From NCBI GenBank assembly GCA_028023455.1, contig JAQFVV010000020.1, forward strand, positions 5,999,092 to 6,063,091: a stretch of 64,000 nucleotides of DNA. The letters are read 5' to 3'. The notes under the pieces are model-generated. The model did no database searches and was not told where the DNA came from. It saw only the letters and a list, made by a program, of their open reading frames with translations. This stretch comes from Epiperipatus broadwayi. Its lineage: Eukaryota; Onychophora; Udeonychophora; Euonychophora; Peripatidae. Made by a program: the position numbers and the translations under genes. Numbering within the stretch: the first letter of the stretch is position 1; every line of letters starts with the position of its first letter. This document shows positions 35,668 through 47,052 of the stretch, in pieces.

Positions 35668-35759
35668 TTTTCAATGTGTGTGTGATCAAGTGTGTCAGCA
35701 GTATAAGATAGCATGGTTAGTTGAGGGTCATGTGAAAGTCTGAGTTCAACCCCCCTAAA

Positions 35760-37036
35760 GTCTTGTAAATAAAATTAGTTTTTTTAAGAAGTAGTTGCAA
35801 AATTTCAGCTTAGTTAAAGTATTTAATCCTAGTATTATATTGTCTAATTAAAATCCTTGAAAGGGCACATGGGAAGAGATTCTATTTCCCTTATTTTTTG
35901 TAAAATTTAGGAAATTATATTAGATAGCAGGGCTAATGACATTAAGATGCAGTGCAATATGTATACATAGCGTTCAATTCCATAAGATCCTCAAACATGG
36001 ACTGAGATCTATTCTGATGGATATATTAATATGCATATATAACTACATATTTTTTAATATTTAATATTATTGTAATACTTAGAGAAATGAGTAATCTAAA
36101 GCAAATTAAAATCTGAGAAGTAGAAATTAAAATCTGAGAAACATTAACGTTATTAATATAAAGAATAATATATACACTTTTATTCCCATTTCATTTTCAT
36201 ATCAGTTTTACATTTGAATATTTTAATAATAAAATACTTTGATGTATATTTAATATCATTTCGTGGCTTAATAAATTGTTTTAAAAACATGAGAAATATA
36301 AAATTAAATTCAAAATATATAAGTATACATTTATCAATATTATGAGTTAACATATTTATTATTCAAACCAATTTTGCATAATTTGAAAAATGCAATATAT
36401 TATTTTTAAATCTGCAACTAAATAAAGTATTGATCGATTCATTTTTATTTTGAAAATAAATTAAAACATCGTTAATTCTGAAAGTAATAATTTATTGCAG
36501 ATAGACTTCAACAAAAACAATTTGTTATAGAAATAGTTTACATTAACATTGTCAGTAAATTATAACCTAAAAAATGTACTCTTAATATACTAAAAGATAT
36601 ACCCCAAGTTGAACATTTGTAGAAGGGCAGTGACAAAATTTATATCCTACTACAATCATATTTTTTAATTTTATGATCGGCTTACCAATATTCATCTGAC
36701 CAACCCAGATTAATTTGTTATCTTTACTATCTGACCAATTAAAGACAAATATTAATTTAACAACTAATGAGCAGATTCTCAGATATCTACCCAGACAAAA
36801 AAACCATTATATGATCTTAAAATTTTTGAAGATTCAGATATTCTGGAGCAAAAGTGGTAGGGAAATACTGTCAATACCCATGTCATGGTTAACAAGGATA
36901 AATTTAAATATAGGTACATGGTTTAAGTGTTACTTTTGACTTTAGAGATGAGTATTGGTCTTAGTTTGCTGTGAATAATTTTTTTTTCATATTCAAAAGG
37001 ATTTTTTTAGTACTCTAATTAAAATGAATATCATAT
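35760..37036. other. AT-rich DNA, no feature recognised
   Basis: The 74-codon frame at 36715-36939 shows no known domain. Confidence 0.55.
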
Positions 37037-37170
37037 AATACTAAATCATCCATGCAGCTTACTACTATTACACAATGCTTTATTTACCATCCTCTTTTAC
37101 AGTTTACAGTTTCGATTACTCCAGCAATCTTCTTTTTCAAAAGAAAAAGAAGAGTTGAAATCAGGAGATA

Positions 37171-37215
37171 TGAGTTCTGAAGAAGATCGCTGGGGCAATT
37201 GAAACTGTAAACTGT
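37171..37215 (+). ncRNA. Hammerhead-like motif (F4)
   Basis: AGTT, core CTGAAGA (37177-37183), a GATCGCTGGGGCAATT stem II region (the sister copies have GATT..AATC, fully paired), GAAA (37201-37204), C-T-G-T, A (37209), then AACT, which pairs with AGTT. Stem III would be AC/GT around a single base, which is sterically poor. Activity may need dimer formation, or the motif may be decayed. Confidence 0.55.
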
Positions 37216-37419
37216 AAAAGAGGGTGGTAAATAAAGCATTGTGTAACAATAGTAAAGTGCATGGATGATTTAGTATTATATGGTATACATTTTGGCAATG
37301 CAATAAAAAACTAATTATTATACTTTTTGAAGAAAATAAAGGAATACTGAAAATAGAACTTAGATAAGAAGAAAGAAGAAACATTGATATAGATAGAGAA
37401 GTTGAAGTTAGGAGATATA

Positions 37420-37456
37420 AGAGTTCTGAAGAAGATTGCTGGGGTAATCAAAACTG
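37420..37456 (+). ncRNA. Decayed hammerhead-like motif (F4, third copy)
   Basis: AGTT, CTGAAGA (37426-37432) and a perfect GATT..AATC stem II are present. GAAA reads AAAA, which removes G12 and should block activity. Useful as a phylogenetic comparison with 37171. Confidence 0.5.
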
Positions 37457-37539
37457 TAAACTGTAAAAGAGGGTGGTAAATAAAGCATTGTTTAATAGTA
37501 GTAAAATGCATGGATGATTTAGTATTATATCTTAAAATG

Positions 37540-38705
37540 AATAATGAGATTAGATGATATTTATTGATTATCAAATCTCTGAAAGTGTAAATGTGGATTC
37601 AATTATATATGAAAAATTTTGAAGTTGTCAAAAATAAAATGTAGAAGAATTAAAATTTTCAAGTTACTTGCAAGCATTGTTTCAGAGATCACACTTCAGA
37701 CCTCGAATAACGGTCACATTTTTACTTGAAAACACATATTACAATTACTGCTATTATCAATAATAATAATTAAAGAAATTTTTAAATCAAATCATACACA
37801 AACAAGTATGTAAATGAATAAATAGTAGGAATTTATGTCAGTGCATAAAGAACCCAAGTATCTCATAAATGTACAGTATTTCAACCATAAACATGAACAT
37901 CATCAGGTGATTCTAGAGATTAAATCACTCTTATCACTTCTCCCCATATATCAACACCATAATATATCTTAGTTGAATTAGAAATGCATGATTCTATTCG
38001 AGAGAGAGAGAGAGAGAGATAGATAGTAATTAAAAAAACATAAATACATATGTATTACAAATAGGATGTTAGAAACCGTATCTCTTAAAATTTAACTACC
38101 ATATATATATAAATGAATATTACATATATTTATTTCAATAGAATATTCATGAAAAAAAAATGCATATTTAAATATAACTTCTAAATAGCATGCCAGGAAC
38201 AAATTCCATGAAATAATTATGTACAAATGAGTATTACTTTTATTTAAACAACTTTGTTACATGTCTTTGTGTTTTGACATGTCTTGAATATATTATGCAT
38301 ATCAAAGTGTATGCTTAATAATTAATGATAATAATTAGGTTATCCTGTGAAAAATATATTTAAAATAAAATATTAAAAGTTGATTACTCATTACTATAAA
38401 AGATCATAAAAAGTTAATTTTTTGTGGTATTGCTGTTAATAACTCAGGTATTATTATTTCATTTAAATAATATATAAATATAGAAGCCATGGAAACAGCT
38501 GCATATTGCTTTATATTATTCCATTTAAGTGAGCGAAGCTGCAGGTTACATCTAGTACTTTATTAAATTTATATAGCTAATGCTTCCTATAGTATAGTTT
38601 TTATTATGTTTAAAAATATCTTATTAGTAGATAAAATATTTATCCCTAACCTGTTATATTTGAAAGACACACACTCTTCATATACCTGGAGCCTAATTGT
38701 AAATA
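37540..38705. other. AT-rich DNA with microsatellites
   Basis: A (GA)n/(GATA)n tract lies at 38001-38026. A CTGATGA on the minus strand (37909-37915) with a downstream GAAA was examined as a hammerhead and left out because stems I and III do not close convincingly. Confidence 0.5.
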
Positions 38706-38706
38706 A

Positions 38707-38790
38707 AGGGGATTTAAACTCAGACTTTCAAGCACCTTTCAACTATCCACACCATTTTATATCACTGATACACATGATCACACATGATCC
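38707..38790 (-). mobile_element. F1 end fragment
   Basis: GGGATTTAAACTCAGACTTTCA, then CAACTATCCACACCATTTTATATCACTGATACACATGATCACACATG matches the outer end of F1 elements. No ribozyme part is present. Confidence 0.65.
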
Positions 38791-38794
38791 TAAC

Positions 38795-39530
38795 CTGTTA
38801 TTAACATCAACAGAATTCTACAACTTGCTTATTCTTTACAAAATAGAATGTTCTAAATATAGTCTTTTAGTAGTTGTTATTTCTATTTTTTATGATATCT
38901 TCCTTATCTTTCAAATTATTTTACTAAATTTAATTTTAATTAAACAATATTATATAATTGTTATATCTCAACTTACTTTCAAGTAGTGAACTACTGTCTT
39001 GATCAGATTGAGTATTTATCACTACATATGAATAGATATATGAATAGAAAAGGTATATTCGGTAACGGAAACAGGCCAATGAGTGATAATATTCATTGAA
39101 TTTAATTCTGGTTAAATTGTTCTGGTTATGAGTGGTAATATGGCTATAAATAGGCAGTCTACTTGAAGGTAAAGTCAGATAACAAATTATTGTCAGAACT
39201 GAACAGCAGTGTGCGTAGTATCCACTATTTGGCTAAGGAAGTGAGGAAAGCTCACACTAGAACTGGAAACCCCTAAATCATAAACCGGACAAAAGGGAAG
39301 CTATTACAAAATAGCTGGAAATGTGAGTATACCTACAAATAAGGCAAGTTGTTATGGTACAGCTGGAAGTATTAAGTAATCCTAAAGGAAAACAATCCAT
39401 CCTATTAATAGTTGCATGGAAACCTAATTCTATATATCAAGCCAATGTATCAAGTATGTGGTACAACAAAGAGTATTGTATATAAACATCACAGAATCAC
39501 TATTTCTTATGCTTGCTTATAACTTATTAA
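38795..39530. other. AT-rich DNA, no feature recognised
   Basis: No supported feature was found. Confidence 0.5.
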
Positions 39531-39533
39531 AGA

Positions 39534-39640
39534 GGCAAAACTCTCCATACAGTAGTGCCACTCAGTGCAAGCCAGAGTAATCAGTGGATGCAGGCTTGTG
39601 CATAAAATCCCATATTGTATGGAGAGTTTCATCTGTTTTA
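39534..39640. mobile_element. F2 foldback, strongly deleted
   Basis: Keeps the left start (GGCAAAACTCTCCATACAGTAGTGCCAC), GAGTAATCAGTGGATGC and the right TGTATGGAGAGTTTCATCTG. The ribozyme and most of both arms are gone. Confidence 0.8.
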
Positions 39641-40742
39641 GTATTGTATATACTTGTAAATATATTAATTTTATTAGTGAAGAGAAAAATAATTTATTAT
39701 ATATATACCTAAATAAAATATTTGAATGTATTAATACAAGTCTGTGTTTATTACATTCATATATAAACACAATAACAATAAAGTTAGTTTTGTTTTATAA
39801 ATGAAAAATAATACTTTTCTGATTAGCATTTATATATTTAATAACATTGTTATATATTTTCTAAAGTATATCCGTCCACAACATTGTTTTTATTCTATAT
39901 TTGTGAATTAAATTGTTTTACAAGCAATAGTAAAACTTTAAACATCAAAATTTTTGATTCTATGGATAAGTTTTTATTATTTCTCAATATTCTTCCTATA
40001 GTTTTATAACTTTTTTGTTTTTCATTGCAGTGTGTTTTATAGGAATTATTATTTTCAAAATTTATTCTGAGATCTTTGTGGGATTTTTTTTTTATAATTT
40101 TTTTTGTTACCTCTATAATGATTTGTGTGAAAAATTATAAAGTTTAGATATATGGTGCAACACAACAATTGTCAATATTTATTTTCACGTCATATTCAAA
40201 GCTATTCAAATCATCTAGAAGTGTAATCATATCAAATAGATCACATGTTTGTTACCTTAAATATTTTGTTATTATCAGCATATGATAACATTTACAAATG
40301 CTATTAAATCTTTGCTTGTCGGTGAGTGCATGGCAATTTGTTAAAATAGCACATATGTAGCTATTGATTTGCTCTTTAAGATATTACAATAAATACTGTG
40401 CAGTATAAAAATATAAAATTGTTTATTGATGTATTTATATCTTGGTCTATATCTGCTATAAAAATATTAGATAGCAATGATGCCAAAACTCCTCCTTGGA
40501 ATATACCTTGGTTGGCGCTTGTTAATTTACTAGATTCTCTAATGAGATAAATGTAAATTTTATGGTCTTTTAAATAAGAAGCTTAATTTGATTGGTTTGA
40601 TTATTAATAATTTATGGCAGAGTAAATCTATTGCAGTTGACAAAATCAGATGCAAAACATCAGTTCTTTTCCATGATTTAAGATGTGCACTAAATGATCT
40701 TGAATGGCTTTTTCATACCTGTACTTCTATATGTAATATATA

Positions 40743-40965
40743 GGGGGTTTGAACTGACATTCATATGACCCTCAATCATCCAAGCATCTAATACTACTGA
40801 TAATCTTAATAATGGGGGGGTTTGAACTCAGACATTCACATGACCCTCAATCATCCAACCATCTCATACCACTAATAATCTTAATATCTTTTTGGGGGAT
40901 TTGAACTCAGACATTCACACAACCTTCAATCATCCAAGCATCTCATACCACTGATAATCCTATTA
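40743..40965 (-). mobile_element. Three tandem F1 end fragments inside the CR1-like relic
   Basis: GGGGGTTTGAAC..ACATTCA..ATGACCCTCAATCATCCAA..CATCT..TACCACTGATAATC occurs three times with a period near 75-80 bp. Each copy is only the outer F1 end, without the ribozyme. Confidence 0.82.
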
Positions 40966-41802
40966 ATATCTTTTTTTTAATAAAAACAATTTTGAACATT
41001 TTTTTAAAAAGTTGGTAAAATTGATATTGTTTTATAATTTTTTTGGATCATCTTTTGCACCTTTTCTGTAAATAGATAAATTCTAGTTATTTTAAATCCC
41101 TAAGAAAAATCTCTTTATCTAATGATACCTGTAATAATGTTTGTATCAAAGGAGCTATTAATTCTCCACATCCTTTCATAATAAATGTTAGAATTTATAC
41201 AAATTAAAATTCTTTTTTTATTACTGAGGTTTTTTTTTTTATTATTATTATTGTTTCTTCAAAATTTTACTGATTTATGTTTTTATTGAGAAAAAGTATA
41301 TTTTTTGATAAATTATAAACACTGCTTTGTTACACTCATTAGTTGCTTCATTTACTTTTGCCTCATTATTGTAATATTTCTCAGAATGTTGACAGAATTT
41401 ATATAATGTTATATGTTATACTATTATAATTTGATATCAAGGTTATATTTTTCTGTGCTATATTGATATGTTCATTAAAATCCTAAAATATGTTAGGTTG
41501 AGATTTAAAATCCATTTTCAAAATTTTAATATAACTTTATAATCTTGACACCCCCCCACACACACACTTTTACAATTTTCCTTGATGTTTTACATTATTA
41601 TAATGTATTATGTGTTTAGTTTCAATACATTTTCTATAATGGTGTTTTTTTTTCTTTACCATAAATCTAAATTCTGCAGCAAAGCAGATAGAAAATCTGC
41701 CTATTGTTTGAATTAGTAGCAATATCTATATCATTTATATTCTTTGAGAATTTTCAATCAAAAGTTTTAAAACTTTCATATATTTTTATCATAATTATTT
41801 TT

Positions 41803-41889
41803 TCTAAAATCTTTTTGCAATCTGCATTTTATTTTTGCATGTTATTTTTTCTCAAATCTTTTTGCAATCTGCATTTTATTTTTGCATGT
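41803..41889 (+). repeat. Tandem 44-bp duplication
   Basis: AAATCTTTTTGCAATCTGCA, then TTTTATTTTTGCATGTTA is present twice back to back, almost without change. It is a recent local duplication within the decayed LINE. Confidence 0.9.
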
Positions 41890-42033
41890 TAAATCTAGTA
41901 ATATTTCCAGAATTGGGTGATATTTATCTATAAGTAATATTATTTCTAGTGATAATTTACATACTACTTCATATGTATCATTATGCAGAGTTAAATCTAA
42001 TATCTTATTTAGATGATTTTTAATTAAACCAGT

Positions 42034-42060
42034 GGGTGGCACTACTTGTATGAAGAGTTG
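42034..42060. mobile_element. F2 terminal fragment
   Basis: GGGTGGCACTACTTGTATGAAGAGTT matches the right-arm end of F2 foldbacks and lies exactly at the junction of two opposite LINE fragments. Confidence 0.6.
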
Positions 42061-42109
42061 GCTGTACTGGGTGCAAATTAATTTATGATATTAGCAAGGA
42101 AAGTCATTT

Positions 42110-42600
42110 ACTGTTTAAAGCTTGAACAGGATCTTTAGCAACAAAGGGATATACACACAAATGGAAAAATGTGGGTGAGTTAGTGTGCAAGTTGTGTAAG
42201 AGAGGTATATAAAATATTAGGCATCTGTTAATTGAATGTAAATAACTGTAAGCAGAAAGGATACAAATAATGAAGTTGTGGAAGAATAAATATAAACAAA
42301 GTTATTATACAGAATGTGGGTTCTTGACTTTTATCCTGGGTTTGGGAAAAGGTAAGGGAAATTTAGATATAAAAGCCAAGGATTTGACAAAGATTATGTT
42401 GTGAAAATGGGACAGAGCAGGATAGAGAAGAATACGGGAAAAATTTAGGGAAGGGAATGGAAAAGAAATGTAAAGTAGCTATAGAGAAGAATATGGGAAA
42501 AATTTAGGGAAGGGAATGTAAAGGGCTATCAGGTTTCACTGGGAATAGTGACTGAGAGATTCCTGACTTCAAATAAGAAGTCCCACTGCATCATATTGCA
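42110..42600 (+). pseudogene. CR1-like LINE C-terminal zinc-knuckle fragment and 3' region
   Basis: Reads GELVCKLCKRGI, then NIRHLLIEC (C-x2-C-x8-H-x4-C, about 42170-42240), then LWKNKYKQSYYTECGFLTFILGLGKGKGNL. This matches the cysteine/histidine knuckle and basic tail that close ORF2 of CR1-like LINEs. Frameshifts and stops are present. Downstream, a GAATA..GGGAAAAATTTAGGGAAGGGAATG segment is duplicated (42429-42521). Confidence 0.6.
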
Positions 42601-42654
42601 TGTAAGGCTATGAAACATGTATTTATTGATCACCATTAAAAAAAAGAGAGTTTT

Positions 42655-43430
42655 TCTCCTTTTGTATAAAGAGATTTGAAGAGTAGCATAAAAAGCATAA
42701 ATTTAAATATAGAGTAGGGAACTTGACAAATAAGGAATATAGATTGCATTTGTATCCCACAATGTATACATAATGGTCAGAAGGAAATTAGGTGTGCTGT
42801 GGTAGAGTGTACCATATGTTATAAGGTTTATCATTTAAAATGCTTAAATAAGATTAGGAAGGATTAACAGGTGTATAGTTATGTAGATCATGTGTAAATG
42901 TGATAAAAGAGGTGAAAAAATGGTATCTAACTTTAGATAGTTTAAAGAGAAATACAGGAGAAATGGATCAAAATGTAGTTAAGAAGGATAAATAGAGTAT
43001 ATATTTGAGTATATATTTAGTGGAGTGACAAAAGATACGAATGACAAAATAACTAGTGCAATGGAAATGGTTAACCAAAAAATAAGTAAGATAGAGGAAG
43101 AGGTAAAGTGTAGAAGCAAAATTAAAATTGTTAGAGATGAAGTGTGAGCAGATTAAGGAATTAATGAATAGAAATGATAATGAAGTTTTGAAGGTGGAAG
43201 AGAATGTCATGGATGAAGTAGGAAAAGTAAACTATGAAATAATATTGATAGGTGACTTACTAATTAGAGGATGTGGAGATGTAATTGCAAGAGAAAATAG
43301 AAACAAGTATGTAAGAATATGTTTGCCTGGAGTTAGAATTAGGAATCTTACAGATAAGATAAAGAAACAAGGGAGTAATATTTATTATATTGATAATTCA
43401 TCATTATTAATTTTAAATATATTTTTATAG
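42655..43430 (+). pseudogene. CR1-like LINE ORF1 remnant (PHD finger, coiled coil, SGNH-like)
   Basis: The frames give a PHD-type zinc-binding segment (CAVVECTICYKVYHLKCLNKIRKD, about 42795-42865). A degraded acidic/basic coiled-coil follows (about 42960-43200), then an intact 100-residue frame at 43128-43430 with IILIGDLLIRG and YVRICLPGVRIRNLTDKIKK. That is the GDS-box and RxLPGxxxRD pattern of SGNH/esterase-like ORF1 proteins; the catalytic Ser of the GDS box reads Leu. PHD plus esterase ORF1 is documented for CR1-like non-LTR retrotransposons. It lies 3' of a same-strand ORF2 tail, as if two copies were joined head to tail. Confidence 0.65.
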
Positions 43431-43434
43431 AATA

Positions 43435-44228
43435 TGCATAAAAATTGATTAATTTAAGATTAATAGATTCCAATTTTATGATTTATAAAGTTATAAGATA
43501 TTTTATCTTTAATTAAAGTGTATTTGAAAAAATAATATATCACAAATACTATATTCACAACTATATCAAGAAAAACCTACACCATTTTTCAGATTCCCAT
43601 TTTACCTGGGAGTACATGGACTTGAAACAAACACTGCAAAATAAGCCCAAGCATAAGGCAACCAACACAGCCACATCATTATCGAATGCATACTTATCTC
43701 TATATTCAAAGTGCACCTATTTAACCTATTCATAACATCAAGAATTACATATTATTCACCTACTGTTAACTTTACAAAAAATTTAACAACTGCCATATCA
43801 TTCTGTAGCAAACTACTATAGGGTAGGAAAACTGTAATGGTCTGGGGCTTTTCACAATACATTTGTTTTACACACAAAAAATAATAAATCTATTAGCAAA
43901 AAATCACTGTATGGTTTCAGCGATTTCAAAGCTTCCTCAGTGTAATCCCAACAGATCATTCACCCCCCACATATGGATACCTCATATCATTATCCCACTC
44001 AGCACAGATTAATGTCAGAACTCCAATGCTCACATTTGATAGCAAATATCCTTTCTAGCAGACGTAAGAGTTGATCAACCCAGTCACAAACAACCACAAC
44101 ATTAGTCCAATGCTGGGAGTACACAACGAGCAACTCCTTAAAAACTTCAGAAAATGGTCAATAGAGATAAAGTTCTTCAACTTCTTGGTCAAGCTAAACC
44201 TATTTGCACTACCAATATCTAATTTCTT
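43435..44228. other. Unassigned stretch, mildly less AT-rich
   Basis: 43560-44220 is C-rich on the plus strand and could be a decayed mobile element, but no motif is readable. A possible hammerhead core on the minus strand is listed separately. Confidence 0.4.
43895..43955 (-). ncRNA. Possible decayed hammerhead motif
   Basis: The minus strand has CTGAGGA (complement of 43934-43940), AGC-TTTGAAATC-GCT as stem II, then GAAA. The following ACCATACAGTG gives no valid NUH triplet and stem I pairs only over two to three bases. Offered as a weak candidate. Confidence 0.3.
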
Positions 44229-44502
44229 AAACAGGCAAAACTCTCCATACAGTAGTGCCACTCAGTGCAAGACAGAGTGATCAATGGATGCCAGAAGACT
44301 AGTGCATAAAATCCCTATCTAGTGCCTACTCATGCAATATTCCCCGACTAGTTCCTGGCTTGTGGACCTCATCAGTGAGGAGCCTTGGATATGACAGCAC
44401 TGCACCTAGCTGAATGGCACTACTGTATGGAGAATTTTGCCTGTTTTAATAACAGTTATGAGCAAGCATAAAAATGGTTATCATGAGATATTTGGTGGTT
44501 TA
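44229..44502. mobile_element. F2 hammerhead foldback, right arm shortened
   Basis: AAACAGGCAAAACTCTCC start, full left arm, then the GGCACTACTGTATGGAGAATTTTGCC right end and the TAACAGTTATGAGCAAGC..GAGATATTTGGTGG tail. Possible degenerate flanking repeats CTAATTTCTTA and CCAACTTCTTA were noted but are not secure. Confidence 0.85.
44338..44383 (-). ncRNA. Hammerhead ribozyme motif (F2), G12 region altered
   Basis: The minus strand has GCTCCTCA, CTGATGA (complement of 44369-44375), GGTCCACAAGCC stem II, then GGAAC in place of GAAAC, ACTAGT and C, then GGGGAATA. Stem I has lost its first pair. The A13 to G change predicts loss of activity. Confidence 0.6.
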
Positions 44503-44504
44503 AA

Positions 44505-45800
44505 TCCAACTTCTTATACTGCCATCACCTTTATATGCCAATAGATCATTCTGCAACTTATGCCATGCTCCTAAAAAACACAACAACCCATATTATACAA
44601 TTGTATAACACTAAATATTACAAGAGACAACACGCTTAATCAATATAGAACAAGAAAAACTATACAGCAGCTAACAGATTTTGCACACAAGTAGACAATA
44701 TTTATGGCATGAGCAGCAATTTTTGCATTCTATTCATTTTGGTACAAACGATGTATATTCAGCCTGGACAATAACATCAGATAAAATCCAGCAACATTTT
44801 ACAACAAATAAGGAACAGAGCCACAAGGATTGTGGATCCATGCATCTTTGCAACCACCTGGCTGCTATTAAAATTACAAGCTAACTTATAATAGCATGCA
44901 ACTACTAGCCATTATATAGACTTAGCCTATACAAAGAAAACAAATAATGAACAAAAAACTATAATGACAATATGAAATACTGATACAAAGCTGAACCAAT
45001 GAATAAAACTCTTGACCAATGAACAGAGTCAATAAAAGAATATAAATGAAAGATTGAAGAAGGAACTCTAACCAATAACAAGATCAGAAACTAACGACAG
45101 TAAAATTGGACAGTGATAGCAATGACAAGAATATCATAATGTGAAAAATCTTATTATACATATCCATAGTTTCTAAAATATTGTAAATGAATAAGTTAAC
45201 AAATGTTGACTCCCTAATCAACACTTCCATACCCATATAATTAGCAATGAAAATCTCAAAGTGAAAACAAATATGTAAAAATCATCATGCCACTGTATCA
45301 AGGACATAGGCATGAAAATGTCATGTAACCTTTGTTGACAATAAATTATATTACTGAAAGATGATGATGATGATAATAAATAAAAAAATTATAAAAAGTT
45401 GATTGTCTTTATTAATTTATTATTGTTAAAAAAAAGATTGCTTCTAAATAACATTGCATAAGTTTGTCATTAATTGTAATAAATGTTTAAAACATATGAC
45501 AAACATTACAGTTGCCTGCACATTGTTTCAACATAGAGGTGTTTATCACCAAATTGCTCAGGTAAAACCATCATATTTATATTTAAAGAACAAAACAAGA
45601 GAATTCTTCTCTTGCATAAAAAAGTTAGTACAATAAGTGAATATTTTTTTTATTTATACATGTTAGAAATAGATATATTTAGTTTTTTAAAATTTTTCCC
45701 AACAAAAGTAGGCCTCTTGAACATTGTAGCCTCTAGCCAAATGGTCATACTGTCACTCCTCCAGCCTGTATATATTTAAATGCAATATAGAGAGCATACC
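44505..45800. other. Unassigned AT-rich DNA
   Basis: A readable but unassigned stretch is QHFTTNKEQSHKDCGSMHL at about 44780-44850. The alternative frame, IRNRATRIVDPCIFATTWLLLKLQA, looks protein-like and may be a decayed transposon; I could not place it. Confidence 0.4.
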
Positions 45801-45802
45801 AA

Positions 45803-45925
45803 TAGCTCAAACAAGCTTTTATTAGTAAGTGTTGTAAGAGAAAATATTTAAAATCTCCCATCTGGAATATTCTTAACCCAGACCAATTGGTTTTGAGCTT
45901 ATGGCTCGCCTCAGGGAAGAGCTAT
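45803..45925 (-). repeat. Single arm related to family F3, with decayed hammerhead
   Basis: AGCTCAAACAAGCTTTTATTAG..GTAAGAG resembles the F3 arm. The minus strand (45873-45921) has CTGAGGC for the core, a perfect GAGC..GCTC stem II, AAAA for GAAA, and ACCAATTGGTC as a long stem III. Two core changes predict inactivity. Confidence 0.5.
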
Positions 45926-45929
45926 AACA

Positions 45930-47045
45930 TTCATATATAACAAAAGGTCCCATTTGATCTAGGAATCTGTATGCATTGCATTGGTTTATTTCATGATAGC
46001 TATACCATTGGATTAAAAATAATTGCTTCAAAAAAGTAACAAAAGTTTAATGACATATTTCAAATATAATTAGGTTGCATTGAAGTAAGTCACAAATCTT
46101 ATGAATTTCAATAATATGACTTATTTTTTGTCACTTTCTCTCTTATTAAAGATAAGTATCTAAAAAAATATTTGGGATATAGTTCAAATTATAAATGAAA
46201 ATAATTAATTGTTTAACAAAGTGAACTGTGATCATTCTTAATATAACTAGGTTATGCTATAAGCTAACATCTTAAATTTTATGACATGTATGCAATTAAT
46301 GCAATCTATTTAAATAAAAGTTCAATTATAAGTGGAGTAATAAATATTTAATAAAACCTTTATCAACACATATTTTCCAATAATTAACGTTCTTGTATAG
46401 TAGTGACGAATATATCTGCTATATTGTAACCATGATCTCGGATTTTAATGTACATAAAACTTGATATTTTTCTGGGTAGTTAAGAAACTCTCACAAGTTG
46501 GTACTGAATTATCCTAAATAGTATTTACTATTTTTCTGTTAGTAGATGCTGGAATAACGCTGACTTTCACATAGTTATTTATTGACTGCTTTTTTTTTAA
46601 AAAAAAATCTATTTCTAATTTTATAAATTTAGCATAAGGAAAAAATAAATTGAAACCCATTAATAAATTAATTATATAATACAATTAGTATGAATGCTAA
46701 AAATTGAAAAAGAAGTATAAAAAAAATATGTTTTTAAAGTATTCTGCTGTTGAAAACTTTTAGAACTCCATAAACAACAAGAAAAACAAATAACTAGACA
46801 GTTGGTTGGATTAAACCTAAAATCTTCCTTAAAACTCAAATGAGATCAGTTAAATTCGTTTTTAGTGAAATAAATAAATAATGACTTGGCATGAAGTGAG
46901 TGAACTTTATCATGAATAGACAGAAAAATCAAATAACTGAATGACTAATAAAAAAAATTCATACACTTTCATTAAGTGAATTGTGTCAAAGTTGTGACGT
47001 CAGCATATTTGACACTTATCAATTAAACTGTAGCCATGTGTAAGA
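45930..47045. other. AT-rich DNA, no feature recognised
   Basis: No supported feature was found. Confidence 0.55.
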
Positions 47046-47052
47046 GATTGTT

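Larger units (their letters stand above)
34843..35756. mobile_element. Large F1 hammerhead foldback
   Basis: About 0.9 kb. Outer ends are GGAATTTGAACTCAGACTTT and AAAGTCTGAGTTCAACCCC, in inverted orientation, with arms of 350 bp or more each containing a ribozyme. The centre (35135-35410) is itself built of inverted GCCAACCTTGTCATCCTACC and CTATGTTGACCATAAGT blocks in both orientations. A CATCAGATTTTCAATGAAATGGATGACTGAAGAGTTGTGG stretch is duplicated in tandem at 35441-35530. No coding capacity. No clear target duplication was found. Confidence 0.88.
37037..37535. repeat. Foldback plus third direct copy, hammerhead family F4
   Basis: The left arm (AAATCATCCATGCA, then AATGCTTTATTTACCATCCTC, 37040-37142) is complementary to the right arm (37163-37282). 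A third copy in the right-arm orientation lies at 37393-37535. The three share the ribozyme region, the duplicated ACTGTAAACTGTAAA and the end GCATGGATGATTTAGTATTATAT. Small frames here are by-products of the repeat. Confidence 0.85.
40130..42030 (-). pseudogene. CR1-like LINE ORF2 remnant (endonuclease-RT)
   Basis: Minus-strand relic of a CR1/Jockey-type non-LTR retrotransposon. From high to low coordinates: the end of an endonuclease domain, NKILDLTLHNDTYEVV, then DKYHPILEI (about 41905-42010); the pre-RT block GCGELIAPLIQTLLQ, then KNYKTISILPT (about 41020-41165); RT motif GIFQGGVLASLLSNIFIADID (about 40447-40508); a YAD(N) catalytic relic SYADNN (about 40270-40290), where the second Asp is Asn; and a following INIDNC block (about 40165-40180). 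Three F1 ends at 40743-40965 interrupt it. Numerous stops make it inactive. The clade assignment is by motif memory only. Confidence 0.75.

Noticed and set aside
37890-37925. Minus-strand CTGATGA with downstream GAAA as a hammerhead
   Set aside because: Stem II pairs only through wobbles and no valid stem III/NUH and stem I combination was found.
38606-38986. 126-codon open frame
   Set aside because: Runs through an F1 end fragment (38707-38790), so the frame is fortuitous.
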